NCBI GenBank assembly: GCA_035528415.1
Contig: DATKYQ010000040.1
Location: forward strand, 43,852 to 107,851
DNA length: 64,000 bases
Direction of reading: 5' to 3'
Source of the DNA: DATKYQ01 sp035528415
Lineage (GTDB): Bacteria; Myxococcota; B64-G9
Position numbers and translations under genes: made by a program. Under the pieces are notes generated by a model that worked only from the letters and a program-made list of their open reading frames with translations, did not search any database and was not told where the DNA came from. Positions 19,701 to 27,844 of the stretch are shown here, in pieces (within the stretch, counting starts at the first letter, position 1; every line of letters starts with the position of its first letter).

Positions 19701-21384
19701 CTTCGACATCCACGTCGGCCGCGACGGGGTTTTTGTCGTAATCCGTGCTGGAAAGGCGAATCCGGGCCTGTTGGCCGGGGCTGAACAACAGTTGCCGCGG
19801 TTCCAGCGCCAGGCGGAACTTGGCCCGGGTGACGCGTACCGAACCGTGGCCGCTGACCGCCTGGTTGGAGGCGTCAGTGACGATCGCCTCGATGCCGTAG
19901 GTGTAGTCAAGGCTCTCGGGCAAAGTCTCGAAGTCGAACTCGAAGCGGCCGTCCTTGTCCAGCCGGCCTTCCTTCTCGATGATGGTTTCGCGGATGGTGC
20001 TCTGGTACTCGGCGTCGGAGTAGTACCAGGAATAGTCCGCATCGATCCACCAGGGAATGTAGAAACGGGTCCGGAAGACGCTCAGCTTGACCTTGGCGCG
20101 CGGTACGGGCGGACCGAAGTAATAATTGGCCGTAACCCGCGCGGACACTTTTTCTCCGCTCTTGTAGGCCTTCCTGGGCGTCGACAGCTTCACCCGGTAC
20201 TCCGGCTTGCGGTATGCCTTTACCTTGAATTCTCCGCCGTACTCCTTGCCGCCGACCTCGGAGATCAATTGGTAAGTGCCCTTAGCGGCGTTATCGAAAA
20301 TATCGAAGCGACCGTCGAAGGAACCGCTTTTTCCGATCGCCAGGCTGTCGGTATAGATCTCCTGTCCGTTCGGGTCGCGCACGCTGACCGTGGCTAGTTT
20401 CAGGCCGGGATCGATCCGGTAGCGCTCATCCACGTAGTCGCGGACGACTCCCTTGAAGAAGACCGCCTGGCCCGGTCGATAGACCGGCCGCTCAGTGGTC
20501 AGATAAACCTTGCGCCCAAAAAGGCCGGCGGGATGGTAGGTTGGATCGGCCAGCGCGAAATCCCGGCCGCGAGTTACTAAAACAACCAGGGAGCGTTCCA
20601 GGGGGATGTCTTTCGACCATAAGCCGTCCGAGCCTGTTTTGCCCCGGCCGATTTCGTTGTCGCCGTTGTTGACGACGATCGCCGCGTCCTCGACGGGAGA
20701 GCCCAGGTCGGGATCGACGGCGTAGACCAGGATCTTGTCCGGGCTTTGCCGGGTAAGAACGATCATTCTGGAGATGATCACCATGGTGTAACCAATCTCG
20801 TTGCCGTGGATGCCCTGGACCAGATAGACGCCTGGTTCATGTGTATTGATTTTCACGTCCAGGTAGGCCCATTCGGGTGAACCCGGCGGGATCTCCTCGC
20901 GCCAGCTGTCTGCCAGATCGAGATCCTTAATGAAAGGCACCACGGTCGTCATCGCCGACGCGGGAGCGATGGATTCTTGCAAATCTTGCAGCTGCCCGCC
21001 GAAGGCATCCCGGCCGGCCGCACGGGCCTTGTCTGAAAATCCCTCCCGCATTTGCCGTATGCCTGCCTGCAACCCGTCGCGCCACAGGCCCCCGAGTACG
21101 TCCAGGCTGTTCATGCGCGCGGGGGCGTTTTTCATCTCGATCCGGTGCAGGTTGTCCTGGTGGCCGAAGAACTTCAGCGGATCGGTCACGCGGTAGAGCC
21201 GGAAGTCCACGTAGGGCAGGCTCCTGGCCTCCAGGCGCACGTGAATATCGCTCTCTTCGGGCGAGAATACCCGTTCGGTTGAGAGGTAGAATCTCGGCTG
21301 CAGTGCGCCGGCCGCGCTCGACATACCTAACAAGGCGACCAAGACGGCTGCCACTTGGCACGGGATAATGACTTTTTTTCTCAT
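16780..21384 (-). CDS. yfaS: Alpha-2-macroglobulin family protein, YfaS/MagD class, thioester-containing
   Basis: 1534 residues from ATG 21384, which overlaps the yfaT stop as ATGA and has GGAGGCAGGCA ahead of it; the ATG 27 bp upstream is inside yfaT. There is a signal peptide (1-25). MG-type beta-sandwich domains run from the N-terminus, including MG2-like YLTTERPVYRPGQ near 294-306. The thioester motif PYGCTEQ is present (Cys about 1063, Gln about 1066), within the helical toroid. The classical mechanism traps proteases after bait cleavage via the thioester. Periplasmic, probably inner-membrane-associated. It shares the operon with YfaA, YfaT and YfaP homologues. Confidence 0.94.
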   Translation of the reverse strand: MRKKVIIPCQVAAVLVALLGMSSAAGALQPRFYLSTERVFSPEESDIHVRLEARSLPYVDFRLYRVTDPLKFFGHQDNLHRIEMKNAPARMNSLDVLGGLWRDGLQAGIRQMREGFSDKARAAGRDAFGGQLQDLQESIAPASAMTTVVPFIKDLDLADSWREEIPPGSPEWAYLDVKINTHEPGVYLVQGIHGNEIGYTMVIISRMIVLTRQSPDKILVYAVDPDLGSPVEDAAIVVNNGDNEIGRGKTGSDGLWSKDIPLERSLVVLVTRGRDFALADPTYHPAGLFGRKVYLTTERPVYRPGQAVFFKGVVRDYVDERYRIDPGLKLATVSVRDPNGQEIYTDSLAIGKSGSFDGRFDIFDNAAKGTYQLISEVGGKEYGGEFKVKAYRKPEYRVKLSTPRKAYKSGEKVSARVTANYYFGPPVPRAKVKLSVFRTRFYIPWWIDADYSWYYSDAEYQSTIRETIIEKEGRLDKDGRFEFDFETLPESLDYTYGIEAIVTDASNQAVSGHGSVRVTRAKFRLALEPRQLLFSPGQQARIRLSSTDYDKNPVAADVDVEVTATLGAEPSKATSERILSRRISTGPKGENVILFTPAKGGSYKVTAKAADAQGQRVECSTTLYVTSNGGDIPYSPDELRIIADRRSYGIGDKARFLVLTPHADANLLFTVEGGRLYRAEAAPARGFSRVFEVKIAEAQTPNFTVRLATVFDHTLYERRLDVVVPPRRKLLSVAVHAERQFAEPGDEIGFEVRVTDNLGHPVAGAEVALGIVDEAIYGISPELAVPISQFFYHRKRNNVRALCSADFRFYGYGQDSRDRMAALTLRSPVVPGSFKNLAANQVRRDFKDTLAWYPHLVTNAEGKARTKLKAPDNLTTWRASARVITADTRVGQGAGKMQVTKPVVARLAAPTFLVEHDLATIGVLVHNYTDKTRTFTTSLQTDGHKLRISGEPVKLEVKPRGVGLASFQAQAQESGTAVLRASAVSDGASDSLERKIPLRPYGMQQHLLAGGTLDDQTPETSITLTVPDAARPKSASTTVTLSSGIAPALLDSLRYLAGYPYGCTEQTMNRFLPDLVVARALQELGMKNKRLEDELPRFIHAGLAHLGQLQHQDGGWGWWSDDSTDAFMTAYVVSGLALAKSLKWPVDADMLDRGTNRLKALVKSPQLNANQRSYLLYSLALAGVKYGSMVEKVAGDKNLSVYGQALSAMALLEMGKQESAVALTGRIDLAVNKSANGAWWGDDRGGPGWESDPVETTAAALRALVTLKPGSLNIGQAVRWLMSVRQGDRWHSTRDTAMVVFSLVDYLKKQGAAEYLARVDLVLNDQQRAKKDFGPEDVFKPSVTLLRDAPARIGKNLVHISRQGKGVLFYNVAINYFGRQEQITAQGERLRIRRSMFALDKTLVGESWRFRTKPLAGKASPGDELLVVLEIAAAQNTDYVMIEDPLPAGVQPIESDHGYALPGYELRQPGLHREISDQHVAFFISRLKKGRRKIAYLVRAAVPGVFRVMPARVLPMYDPQFGGNSASGIVQIED

Positions 21385-22457
21385 TGCCTGCCTCCAGCGA
21401 GGATCTTCCAACGGTAGAAACCTTCAAAACGAGGATTGTCCGGACGCACGCGCCAGCGATCGTCCTTGTGTGTGCGCAGGGCAGTAAGTGTCACCAAGCG
21501 CACTTCCCCAGGCTCGCTGGCAGCCAGGCGACCGGTGTGATAAACGACCCGCGGGCCGCCCGGTCGATCGAAGCGATCGAGGAGAATCATTGAATGCATC
21601 GGCTCGGGCTGCCTGTCCGGGTCGCGGAAAAACAGCAAGTCGCCGGGAAGAGCGTCTTTTACGTCCTTGGAGACGAAAACCGTGTTGTATTCCCAAAGGG
21701 CGCGCGCGGAGGCGGCCGCGGAGAAGTCTCGCACGACGTCGCCCGGAGCTTCCGGGCGCCTCGCATTCACCCTGAAGAGTCGATCTCCGATGATAGGGAC
21801 TTGCGGGTAGTTATAGCGTCGCACGTCCTCAGAAGTTGCCTGGTGCAGGTACGGCACTCCGGAAAGCCAATTCGCATCGTGCTTTCTCAGCGCTTCCTTG
21901 TAGGCGAAGCGAATCAGACCGGCGCAGTCGTGATGGATCTCGGCCCAACGCGGATCCGGTCTGTAAAACTGCGCCTCGGCGATGGCCACAAACCAAGACC
22001 TGAAGGCACGCCGGTCCATAGCGTCGTTCAACTCGAGCTGATCCGGGATACCGTCGCCGTCGCGATCGCCGCTGTGGGACACAAGCTGCAGCCTGCGCTC
22101 CGTCGTGCGACCGCCCTCGTCGATCGCCAGGATCACCTCCCCGGGGTCTCCCTCGGCGCGCAAGCCCAACTCGAGAAGGGCCGGGCCCTCGCCGCGCGAC
22201 GCGCGGCCGAGAAGCTTTACCCTGTCTGCGCCCTGGACAATGGCCACGCGGATCGTTTCGGGAAAGAACGGAACCGGGCTGCCGTAGACGTTGGTTCGCG
22301 ACCAGACCAACTTGGCGCCGGCGCCGGAGTTGGCCGGCAAGCTGTCTGGAAAAAGTGTCAGCCTTCTTTTCACCGGAAGCATGACGCTGGCGGCAAAGAC
22401 AAACAGCATCAGCAGCGCTCCCAGTGCGAGCGCCCAGATTTCCCGAGCGCGCCTCAT
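21381..22457 (-). CDS. yfaT: DUF1175 (YfaT-like) membrane-anchored protein with NlpC/P60-like Cys-His signature
   Basis: 358 residues. A membrane anchor (8-26) is followed by a beta-rich region and a short DRDGDGIPDQLEL calcium-loop-like segment (131-143). The C-terminal half has HHDCAGLIRFAYKEAL (Cys178) and PGDLLFFRD...MHSMIL (His288). These resemble the catalytic Cys and His of NlpC/P60 peptidases (DCSGL and H of the second motif). DUF1175 proteins sit beside YfaS in Escherichia. The catalytic reading is my inference from the pattern. ATGA overlap on both sides. Confidence 0.85.
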   Translation of the reverse strand: MRRAREIWALALGALLMLFVFAASVMLPVKRRLTLFPDSLPANSGAGAKLVWSRTNVYGSPVPFFPETIRVAIVQGADRVKLLGRASRGEGPALLELGLRAEGDPGEVILAIDEGGRTTERRLQLVSHSGDRDGDGIPDQLELNDAMDRRAFRSWFVAIAEAQFYRPDPRWAEIHHDCAGLIRFAYKEALRKHDANWLSGVPYLHQATSEDVRRYNYPQVPIIGDRLFRVNARRPEAPGDVVRDFSAAASARALWEYNTVFVSKDVKDALPGDLLFFRDPDRQPEPMHSMILLDRFDRPGGPRVVYHTGRLAASEPGEVRLVTLTALRTHKDDRWRVRPDNPRFEGFYRWKILAGGRQ

Positions 22458-24115
22458 TGCAGAGGCACCAGGTTGCCCCGTGCTCCGCCCTCGGCGACGA
22501 CAATGCGCCCCCCGAGGCGTCCAATCTTCCCGAGCGCTTCGAAGAAAGGAACGACGGTCTCCTCGATGTCCTCGGCGCGGAAGCGAGAAGAGTGCTTGCC
22601 CGCCGCCCGGGAGAATTTCACCAGGTCATCGAACAGCAGGCCGCAATCGGCGTAAGCCAGCAGGAAACAGTGCGTCTCGCCGGCGGACAGCTTGTCCGTA
22701 AAATCGGGCAGGTCACGGATGGATGGCTGTTGACCGATGGCCGTCGCCGCAATCTTGCGCACGGCATCACCGCTGCTCCCGATGATCAGCCAGTTTTCGA
22801 CGACGGCAAAAGCCGGGGCGAAACCGTGTCCTGGCGGCGATTCATGGACGACGACGTCGGATTTACCCACAAGCGCCTTCTTGGCCGGCGGCTGCCCGAA
22901 GGAATAGCCGAAAAGCTTTTCCATGGCGCCCTCGACGCGGGCGGAATTCTTGGTTTCGAACAGCGCTGCCACGACCGGCAGCGGTTGTTTTCCAGCGCTG
23001 TCGACGCCCACGACGATGGCCGTCATCTGTGTGGACAGGTTGACAAGCAGATCGCGCTCGATGTCCAGCCCCGCCTGCTTCTCGAAGGCAGGTGCGTTTT
23101 TCATACGCTTGCGAGCCTCTTTCCAGATTTGGCTAAGCCGGGCATCCGCAAGCCCTATGACGATGCGTGAGTCGAGCGGCACGAGCTTGGCCGCCCCGAA
23201 CGTCTCCTTCGCCGGGACGCCCGAGTTGTTTTTTTCGCCAGGCGCCGTGATCTGCAGGCGTGCCTTCGGGCCGGAGCTGAACCTGAATGCCAATAGGTTT
23301 CCGGGCAAAACGCCCTTGAGCCAGACATGTCCGTTATCCGAAAGCGGCTCTAGGTTCAACAAGGCTACCAGGTCGCCCGCCTGTCCCTTTTCGGCCAACA
23401 CTCCCGCAACCCGCTGGTCCGCAAGCAAAGCTCCCTTGGGCTTGCCGCTGGCCAGTGCAGCGGCTTCGAGCAAGTACTCCTCCGAGTTCGATGCCAGCAG
23501 CAGGTTTGCGAAAAGCAGGTAATAGATGTGCGCTCCTCCGGAGAGGGAAAGGTCGCGCAGTCGAAGGCCGAAGACCTCTCGGCTCTCGATCACCCCCTTA
23601 CGCGGAGTGATTTGGTTGAGCACCTCCGCCAGCCGGTCGAGCGCCTGCACCTTCAGGTCGATCTGCTTGACAACCAGTATATCGAATCCGTCTTTGCTCC
23701 TGCGCAGCGCAAGTCCCGAGGGCGTGCCAAGCAGTTTTTCAAACTCGAGTTTACCGAGCGGCACGGCCGAGACCGACTCGAGCCGGTGACGCAGGCCGGA
23801 CAAGCGCAGCAACATACCGCTGCTAAGCGCGTCCTGGATGGGCGGAGATTTCTCCAACTCGCGGAACCAGGTCTTGCCTGCAAGCCAGGAGAGCGCAGGC
23901 TGCAGGTCGGCCGCCAGCAGAACCAGCACGCTTTCCGAAGGGATCAACCCGGACAGGCTGCCGAAGCTGGCGCCAGGCAGCTTGGAAACGGTAGAAAGAT
24001 ACCCCTTCTCGACCCGTTCCGGGGCCGAGGCTGCCTTATCCTTTTTACCGCACTTGCAGGCAGAGAACGACAGGAGTGCGATGCCAACGATCAACCAGCG
24101 CCCGGACAGACGCAT
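22454..24115 (-). CDS. yfaA: DUF2138 (YfaA-like) lipoprotein of the alpha-2-macroglobulin locus
   Basis: 553 residues from ATG 24115, which has GGAGGTGATC ahead; an upstream extension of the frame has no Shine-Dalgarno and runs through the promoter region. Lipoprotein signal peptide with SFSAC, Cys20. The mature protein is long with segments such as LIPSESVLVLLAADLQPALS and PSGLALRRSKDGFDILVVK, matching YfaA (DUF2138). YfaA homologues are first in the yfaA-T-S-Q-P order. It shares an ATGA overlap with yfaT and begins the ten-gene run. Role unknown. Confidence 0.8.
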   Translation of the reverse strand: MRLSGRWLIVGIALLSFSACKCGKKDKAASAPERVEKGYLSTVSKLPGASFGSLSGLIPSESVLVLLAADLQPALSWLAGKTWFRELEKSPPIQDALSSGMLLRLSGLRHRLESVSAVPLGKLEFEKLLGTPSGLALRRSKDGFDILVVKQIDLKVQALDRLAEVLNQITPRKGVIESREVFGLRLRDLSLSGGAHIYYLLFANLLLASNSEEYLLEAAALASGKPKGALLADQRVAGVLAEKGQAGDLVALLNLEPLSDNGHVWLKGVLPGNLLAFRFSSGPKARLQITAPGEKNNSGVPAKETFGAAKLVPLDSRIVIGLADARLSQIWKEARKRMKNAPAFEKQAGLDIERDLLVNLSTQMTAIVVGVDSAGKQPLPVVAALFETKNSARVEGAMEKLFGYSFGQPPAKKALVGKSDVVVHESPPGHGFAPAFAVVENWLIIGSSGDAVRKIAATAIGQQPSIRDLPDFTDKLSAGETHCFLLAYADCGLLFDDLVKFSRAAGKHSSRFRAEDIEETVVPFFEALGKIGRLGGRIVVAEGGARGNLVPLQ

Positions 24116-24255
24116 GATCACCTCCAGGGTTATAGGCGTTGCGAAGAAACGTATCAGTCGGGGTTCTTTGGTGTCAATTGACCACGTAAGGCCGGTGCGA
24201 GGCGTTGTGCTTTGGCGCTTGTTGGTCGGCTGGGTACGAGCTAGTATGGCCTGCC

Positions 24256-24549
24256 ATGGACGAGATCGAACCGGTTGAAATTCCAATCGACGGGACTTTG
24301 GATCTGCACACATTTCATCCGCGCGAGGTGAAAGATCTGGTTCCCGACTACCTGGCCGAATGCCGGCGGCTGGGGATTTTGCAGGTGCGCATCGTGCACG
24401 GCAAGGGCACCGGGGCGCTTCGGCGCACGGTCCACTCGGTCTTAGAAAAAATCCCCGAAGTCGAGTCATATAAACTGGCCGGCCCGGAAGCCGGCGCCTG
24501 GGGAGCTACTTTGGTAAGCTTGTTGCCAGTCCAGGACAGCGCAGTCTAG
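24256..24549 (+). CDS. Smr-domain protein
   Basis: 97 residues. The ATG at 24256 is chosen over upstream ones because it precedes the Smr fold directly. Smr signatures: DLHTF (D16-L17-H18), and VRIVHGKGTGALRR with HGKGTG at 48-53, the HGxGxG loop. Smr domains nick or bind branched nucleic acid; stand-alone versions are widespread and often poorly characterised. Divergent from the DUF2138 gene over 140 bp. Cytoplasmic. Confidence 0.9.
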   Translation: MDEIEPVEIPIDGTLDLHTFHPREVKDLVPDYLAECRRLGILQVRIVHGKGTGALRRTVHSVLEKIPEVESYKLAGPEAGAWGATLVSLLPVQDSAV

Positions 24550-24595
24550 CTTCGCGTAAGAAACACTTTAGGCCGGCCGATTACCCATTTGGCCC

Positions 24596-24624
24596 TTGAC
24601 AACCGTCTGATATTTCAGTAATTT
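24596..24624 (+). promoter_or_regulatory. Sigma-70-type promoter before the small four-Cys protein
   Basis: A perfect -35 TTGACA (24596-24601) is separated by 17 bp from TAATTT (24619-24624), a fair -10. The predicted transcript would start about 24631 and meet a good AACAGGAGG Shine-Dalgarno at once, leaving a very short leader. Confidence 0.55.
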
Positions 24625-24644
24625 ATACCGCAACAGGAGGTTCA

Positions 24645-24893
24645 ATGGCCGTCAAGAAATCCAGCGAGTACCGATGCGACCTTGTCAATGAGACGGTAAA
24701 GATAATCCTGCGCAAAAAAAGCACGGCTGGGCTGAGAAGCACAGATGAGTTCTTTGTGCAGTGCGACCAAGACGAGTGCCAGTACGTCGGCGAAAACAAG
24801 CCTCCTTGCCCTTTGGACTTGTCCCTATATGAAGCGGAGATCGAAGAACGAGAAGAGATGGCACGCCTGCGCCGAGAGGAATCCAGGTACTAA
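24645..24893 (+). CDS. Small four-cysteine protein of unknown function
   Basis: 82 residues with a strong Shine-Dalgarno (CAGGAGGTTCA before ATG) and a good promoter upstream, so I take it as real. Cysteines at 11, 40, 45 and 55 are placed FFVQCDQDEC and NKPPCPLDL, a pattern suited to a zinc or redox site, though only inferred. The C-terminus is a charged helix (about 62-82, Glu/Arg-rich). No signal peptide. I do not recognise the family. The pattern CDQDECQYVGENKPPC is distinctive enough for a profile search. Confidence 0.65.
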   Translation: MAVKKSSEYRCDLVNETVKIILRKKSTAGLRSTDEFFVQCDQDECQYVGENKPPCPLDLSLYEAEIEEREEMARLRREESRY

Positions 24894-25002
24894 CCACTCC
24901 GGTAGGAGCTCAGATTCCTGACATGGGGTCTCAGTTTTGAGATTCGTTTTTTCGAACCGGGATGACTTGCGCCCGTTTCGCCTTCTTTCGTACAATCAAA
25001 AG

Positions 25003-26538
25003 ATGAACGACAAGATCGCATGTATTGGTTGGGTTTTGATCCTGGTTGCATCGTGCTTCTGGTTTTCCTGTTCCGGTTCGATTGGCAGCAGCGGAGATTC
25101 CGGGCAACCGGAAGACGGTGACATCCAGGACGGCGACGACGGAGGGACAGCCGGAGACCACGGCGCCGACCCGGGTGCCGATCCGGGGTCGGATCCCGGC
25201 GCGGACCCGGGTGCGGACGCCGACGTCCAGTTTGTCACCAGCCTGACCGACCACGGAGTCACCTGGACATTTTCCGCACCGGCCCGGGTGGGCCAATTCA
25301 TCACCGGGGACTACTGGGTGGTGGGCCCGGTCACGGTGAGCGCCATCGATCCACCGCCTGGCAACGGGCGCAACGGGAGCGTCAAGAATATCCCGCCCTT
25401 CCAGAGCCAGAGCGGTTTCGACGACCGCACCCCGGGCAATCGTTTCGAAGAATCCTTGATGGCGACCCCGCCGATCGCCTTGGGCCCGGGCGACAGCCTG
25501 GCCTCGTCCATCTCGGTGGCGGTGCCCGGCCAAATGGACAACTGGCTCCGGGAGGGCAACGGAGAACAATCGGACTCACCCGTCTGGAGCGTCTCGATTC
25601 TCACTTGTCTCGACGCTCCTGCCCCGGACGATGCCTTCCGGCCTTCCTATGCCGACACGTCGAACCGGATCTACCGGTTCTCCGAAGTCAACCAGGCGTT
25701 GTTGCCGCAGTTGGCCCCGCCGGTAACCGTCGAGAGCGACTATCTTCAGATGTTCGCCGATCGTTTAATCCGCCCTTGGGTGGACAACCTGTTCTACGCT
25801 TTCGACGCCCAGGTGGAGTACATGGCCATGTATGGGCGGGAGCAGGGACGGATGGCCGGGATCGTCAGTCTGTTACTCATGCTGGAATTGCCGCCTGCCC
25901 AGCAGGAGGTTCGCGAGCGACTCTTGATTGGTTATGTCCAGCACGGAATCGATCTCTGGGGCCTGGTGCGCGAAGGGTACCCGGGTTGGTATGCCCACGG
26001 GGGACACGGTTCCGGGCGCAAGTGGCCCGTCATCCTGGCCGGGCTTCTGCTGGGCGACGCTCAAATGGCCTCGCCCAGCGTGACCTACCCCGGGGTGCAG
26101 TTCGGCGAGGACATGCACACCGCGTTCGCCGACGCGCCGCCCTGGGGCCCGGCCTGGAACGGGGCCACTGTGATTTACACCGGGCACATGGGCCTCTGGA
26201 ACAACCAGCCGGTGAGCGACACCCCCGGGTGGGGACCCTACGAACACCTGCCGCCGGATCAATGGGAGGGAGATGGAATCGGCGAGGGCTACCGGCGGTG
26301 TTGCACCTCGATTGCCTGGGTGGGCCAGGCGCTGGCCGCCCGCCTGATGAACGCCCAGACCAACTGGAACCATGATGCATTCTTTGCCTATGTTGACCGC
26401 TGGATGGACCCGACCGGGGATGATGCCTACACCCAGACCATCTTCGATATGTCCGGTCTCGACTACCGGGCGAACTTTCAGCGCCAGGGCCAGGCCTGGG
26501 ACAATTTTATCAACGAAATGTGGGCGACCTACCGGTAA
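25003..26538 (+). CDS. Secreted lipoprotein with DPG-repeat spacer and unknown C-terminal domain
   Basis: 511 residues from ATG 25003. Signal peptide then FWFSC, Cys23, as acylation site (weak lipobox). A spacer of about 50 residues is acidic and ends in DPG-type repeats (56-72, nt 25168-25218). The mature domain starts with GVTWTFSAPARVGQFITGDYWVVG, a beta-rich module, and continues with a probably helical part containing WYAHGGHGSGRKWP and EGYRRCCTSIAW. It may bind glycans or be an enzyme; I do not recognise it. Converges on the next gene. Confidence 0.68.
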   Translation: MNDKIACIGWVLILVASCFWFSCSGSIGSSGDSGQPEDGDIQDGDDGGTAGDHGADPGADPGSDPGADPGADADVQFVTSLTDHGVTWTFSAPARVGQFITGDYWVVGPVTVSAIDPPPGNGRNGSVKNIPPFQSQSGFDDRTPGNRFEESLMATPPIALGPGDSLASSISVAVPGQMDNWLREGNGEQSDSPVWSVSILTCLDAPAPDDAFRPSYADTSNRIYRFSEVNQALLPQLAPPVTVESDYLQMFADRLIRPWVDNLFYAFDAQVEYMAMYGREQGRMAGIVSLLLMLELPPAQQEVRERLLIGYVQHGIDLWGLVREGYPGWYAHGGHGSGRKWPVILAGLLLGDAQMASPSVTYPGVQFGEDMHTAFADAPPWGPAWNGATVIYTGHMGLWNNQPVSDTPGWGPYEHLPPDQWEGDGIGEGYRRCCTSIAWVGQALAARLMNAQTNWNHDAFFAYVDRWMDPTGDDAYTQTIFDMSGLDYRANFQRQGQAWDNFINEMWATYR

Positions 26539-26583
26539 ACCAAGAAGGGGTGCCAGGGAAACCGGAAAGACTGGCGGCGTTGA

Positions 26584-27684
26584 TCATCTCCGGCCGGTTG
26601 CGACCGTCAGATCGTCGACCCACATGGTCTGATCGACCGGCGAGCCGTCGCCGATGTAAATCGCAATCAAGAACTGGTTGAAGGCCATGTCGGGATGCTG
26701 CCCGGTGCGCATCAGGATCTGGTTGGTGTCGATGACCAGTTCGCCGTCGTACCAGTACTGGATCACCCCGTCGGGCAGGCCGACCCCGTTGACAATCGAG
26801 TTCATAGCGAAATACGACTCGATGAAATGCCAGTCATTCTTGTAGTAGTCGCCCGGCTCGTCTTTGAACATCTGTTCGGGCGAGTCCCAAAAGCGCGCGC
26901 TGTAGTACCCGTTGCCGGTCGAAAAGCAGTCGCGCCCGTCGACGTAGCCGACCAGTCCATTACATGAGCATACCGATCTCTGCTCGCTGAACTGGTAGTC
27001 GTCGAACGAACCGTTGCAGCCGACGAAAGTGTCGTTATTGAGCAGGATGCAGTTGAGATCGTTGTTCTTTGAATCTTGCAAAGCTATGCGCACAACCCCG
27101 CCGACTTGCTCGGTGTAGGTAGTCAAGTAACTGTAGGCCGGGCCGACCCAGCGATCGTCTTTATTAGTTACGAAGTGAAATTCGTGCGGGTGGTACGAGC
27201 GGCCGGAACCGATATAGTTGGCCGAGTACTTGACCCAGTAGCTTAGATAGACTGTTTCTGATTCGGGAAATTGCCTGCGCCCGGGCGTGCCGCCGGAACA
27301 GCCTTGAGCACCTGTGACAAAGTGGCATTCGAAAGACGAAGTCGACCCGGGAATGTGTTCGCTGGTTGAAAGGTCACCCTGGGGTCCGTCGTACCAATCA
27401 CGCGAACCGAAATCGTCATCTTCGAAGTCTTCGAAGAAGAGCACCGTCGACGGGCCGGGATCTCCACCGGGATCGGAGCCCTGGTCGGCACCCGGGTCAG
27501 CGCCCGGATCGGAGCCGGGATCAGCGCCGGGATCAGCGCTCGGATCGCCGCTGCCGCCGTCATCAGCGTCATTATCGGCATCGTTGCTCCCGGCATCACC
27601 ATCGTTGATCGAGTCTCCAATGGAGCCTTTACAGGCGCTGAGCGAAAAACAGATCACAAAACAGAATAAACCAAATGATTTCAT
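26584..27684 (-). CDS. Secreted lipoprotein with DPG-repeat spacer and jelly-roll-like domain
   Basis: 366 residues. Good lipobox LSAC with Cys18. The spacer (20-79) is Asp/Gly/Ser-rich and carries DPG repeats at 47-77 (nt 27454-27546). The mature domain looks like a concanavalin-type/polysaccharide-lyase jelly roll: VLFFEDFEDDDFGSRDWYDG at its start, then YLSYWVKYSANYIGSG, and IQYWYDGELVIDTNQIL towards the end. Cys residues (for example ECHFVTGAQGC and CSC) suggest disulphides. Substrate or enzyme activity cannot be shown. Confidence 0.68.
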   Translation of the reverse strand: MKSFGLFCFVICFSLSACKGSIGDSINDGDAGSNDADNDADDGGSGDPSADPGADPGSDPGADPGADQGSDPGGDPGPSTVLFFEDFEDDDFGSRDWYDGPQGDLSTSEHIPGSTSSFECHFVTGAQGCSGGTPGRRQFPESETVYLSYWVKYSANYIGSGRSYHPHEFHFVTNKDDRWVGPAYSYLTTYTEQVGGVVRIALQDSKNNDLNCILLNNDTFVGCNGSFDDYQFSEQRSVCSCNGLVGYVDGRDCFSTGNGYYSARFWDSPEQMFKDEPGDYYKNDWHFIESYFAMNSIVNGVGLPDGVIQYWYDGELVIDTNQILMRTGQHPDMAFNQFLIAIYIGDGSPVDQTMWVDDLTVATGRR

Positions 27685-27844
27685 GTGTTATTCCGCGCTT
27701 CGAGTGGGTTTGTCCGTTGGTGGGAAAAGGTTAACATATCTGGCCATGCTTTGGCAATTGCCCCCAGCTAGATCTGCTCGTGCTGTGAAGGATGACATTC
27801 GCCTTGGGCGTGTGCCATCATGAGCACCTGAAAGGAAACAACCC

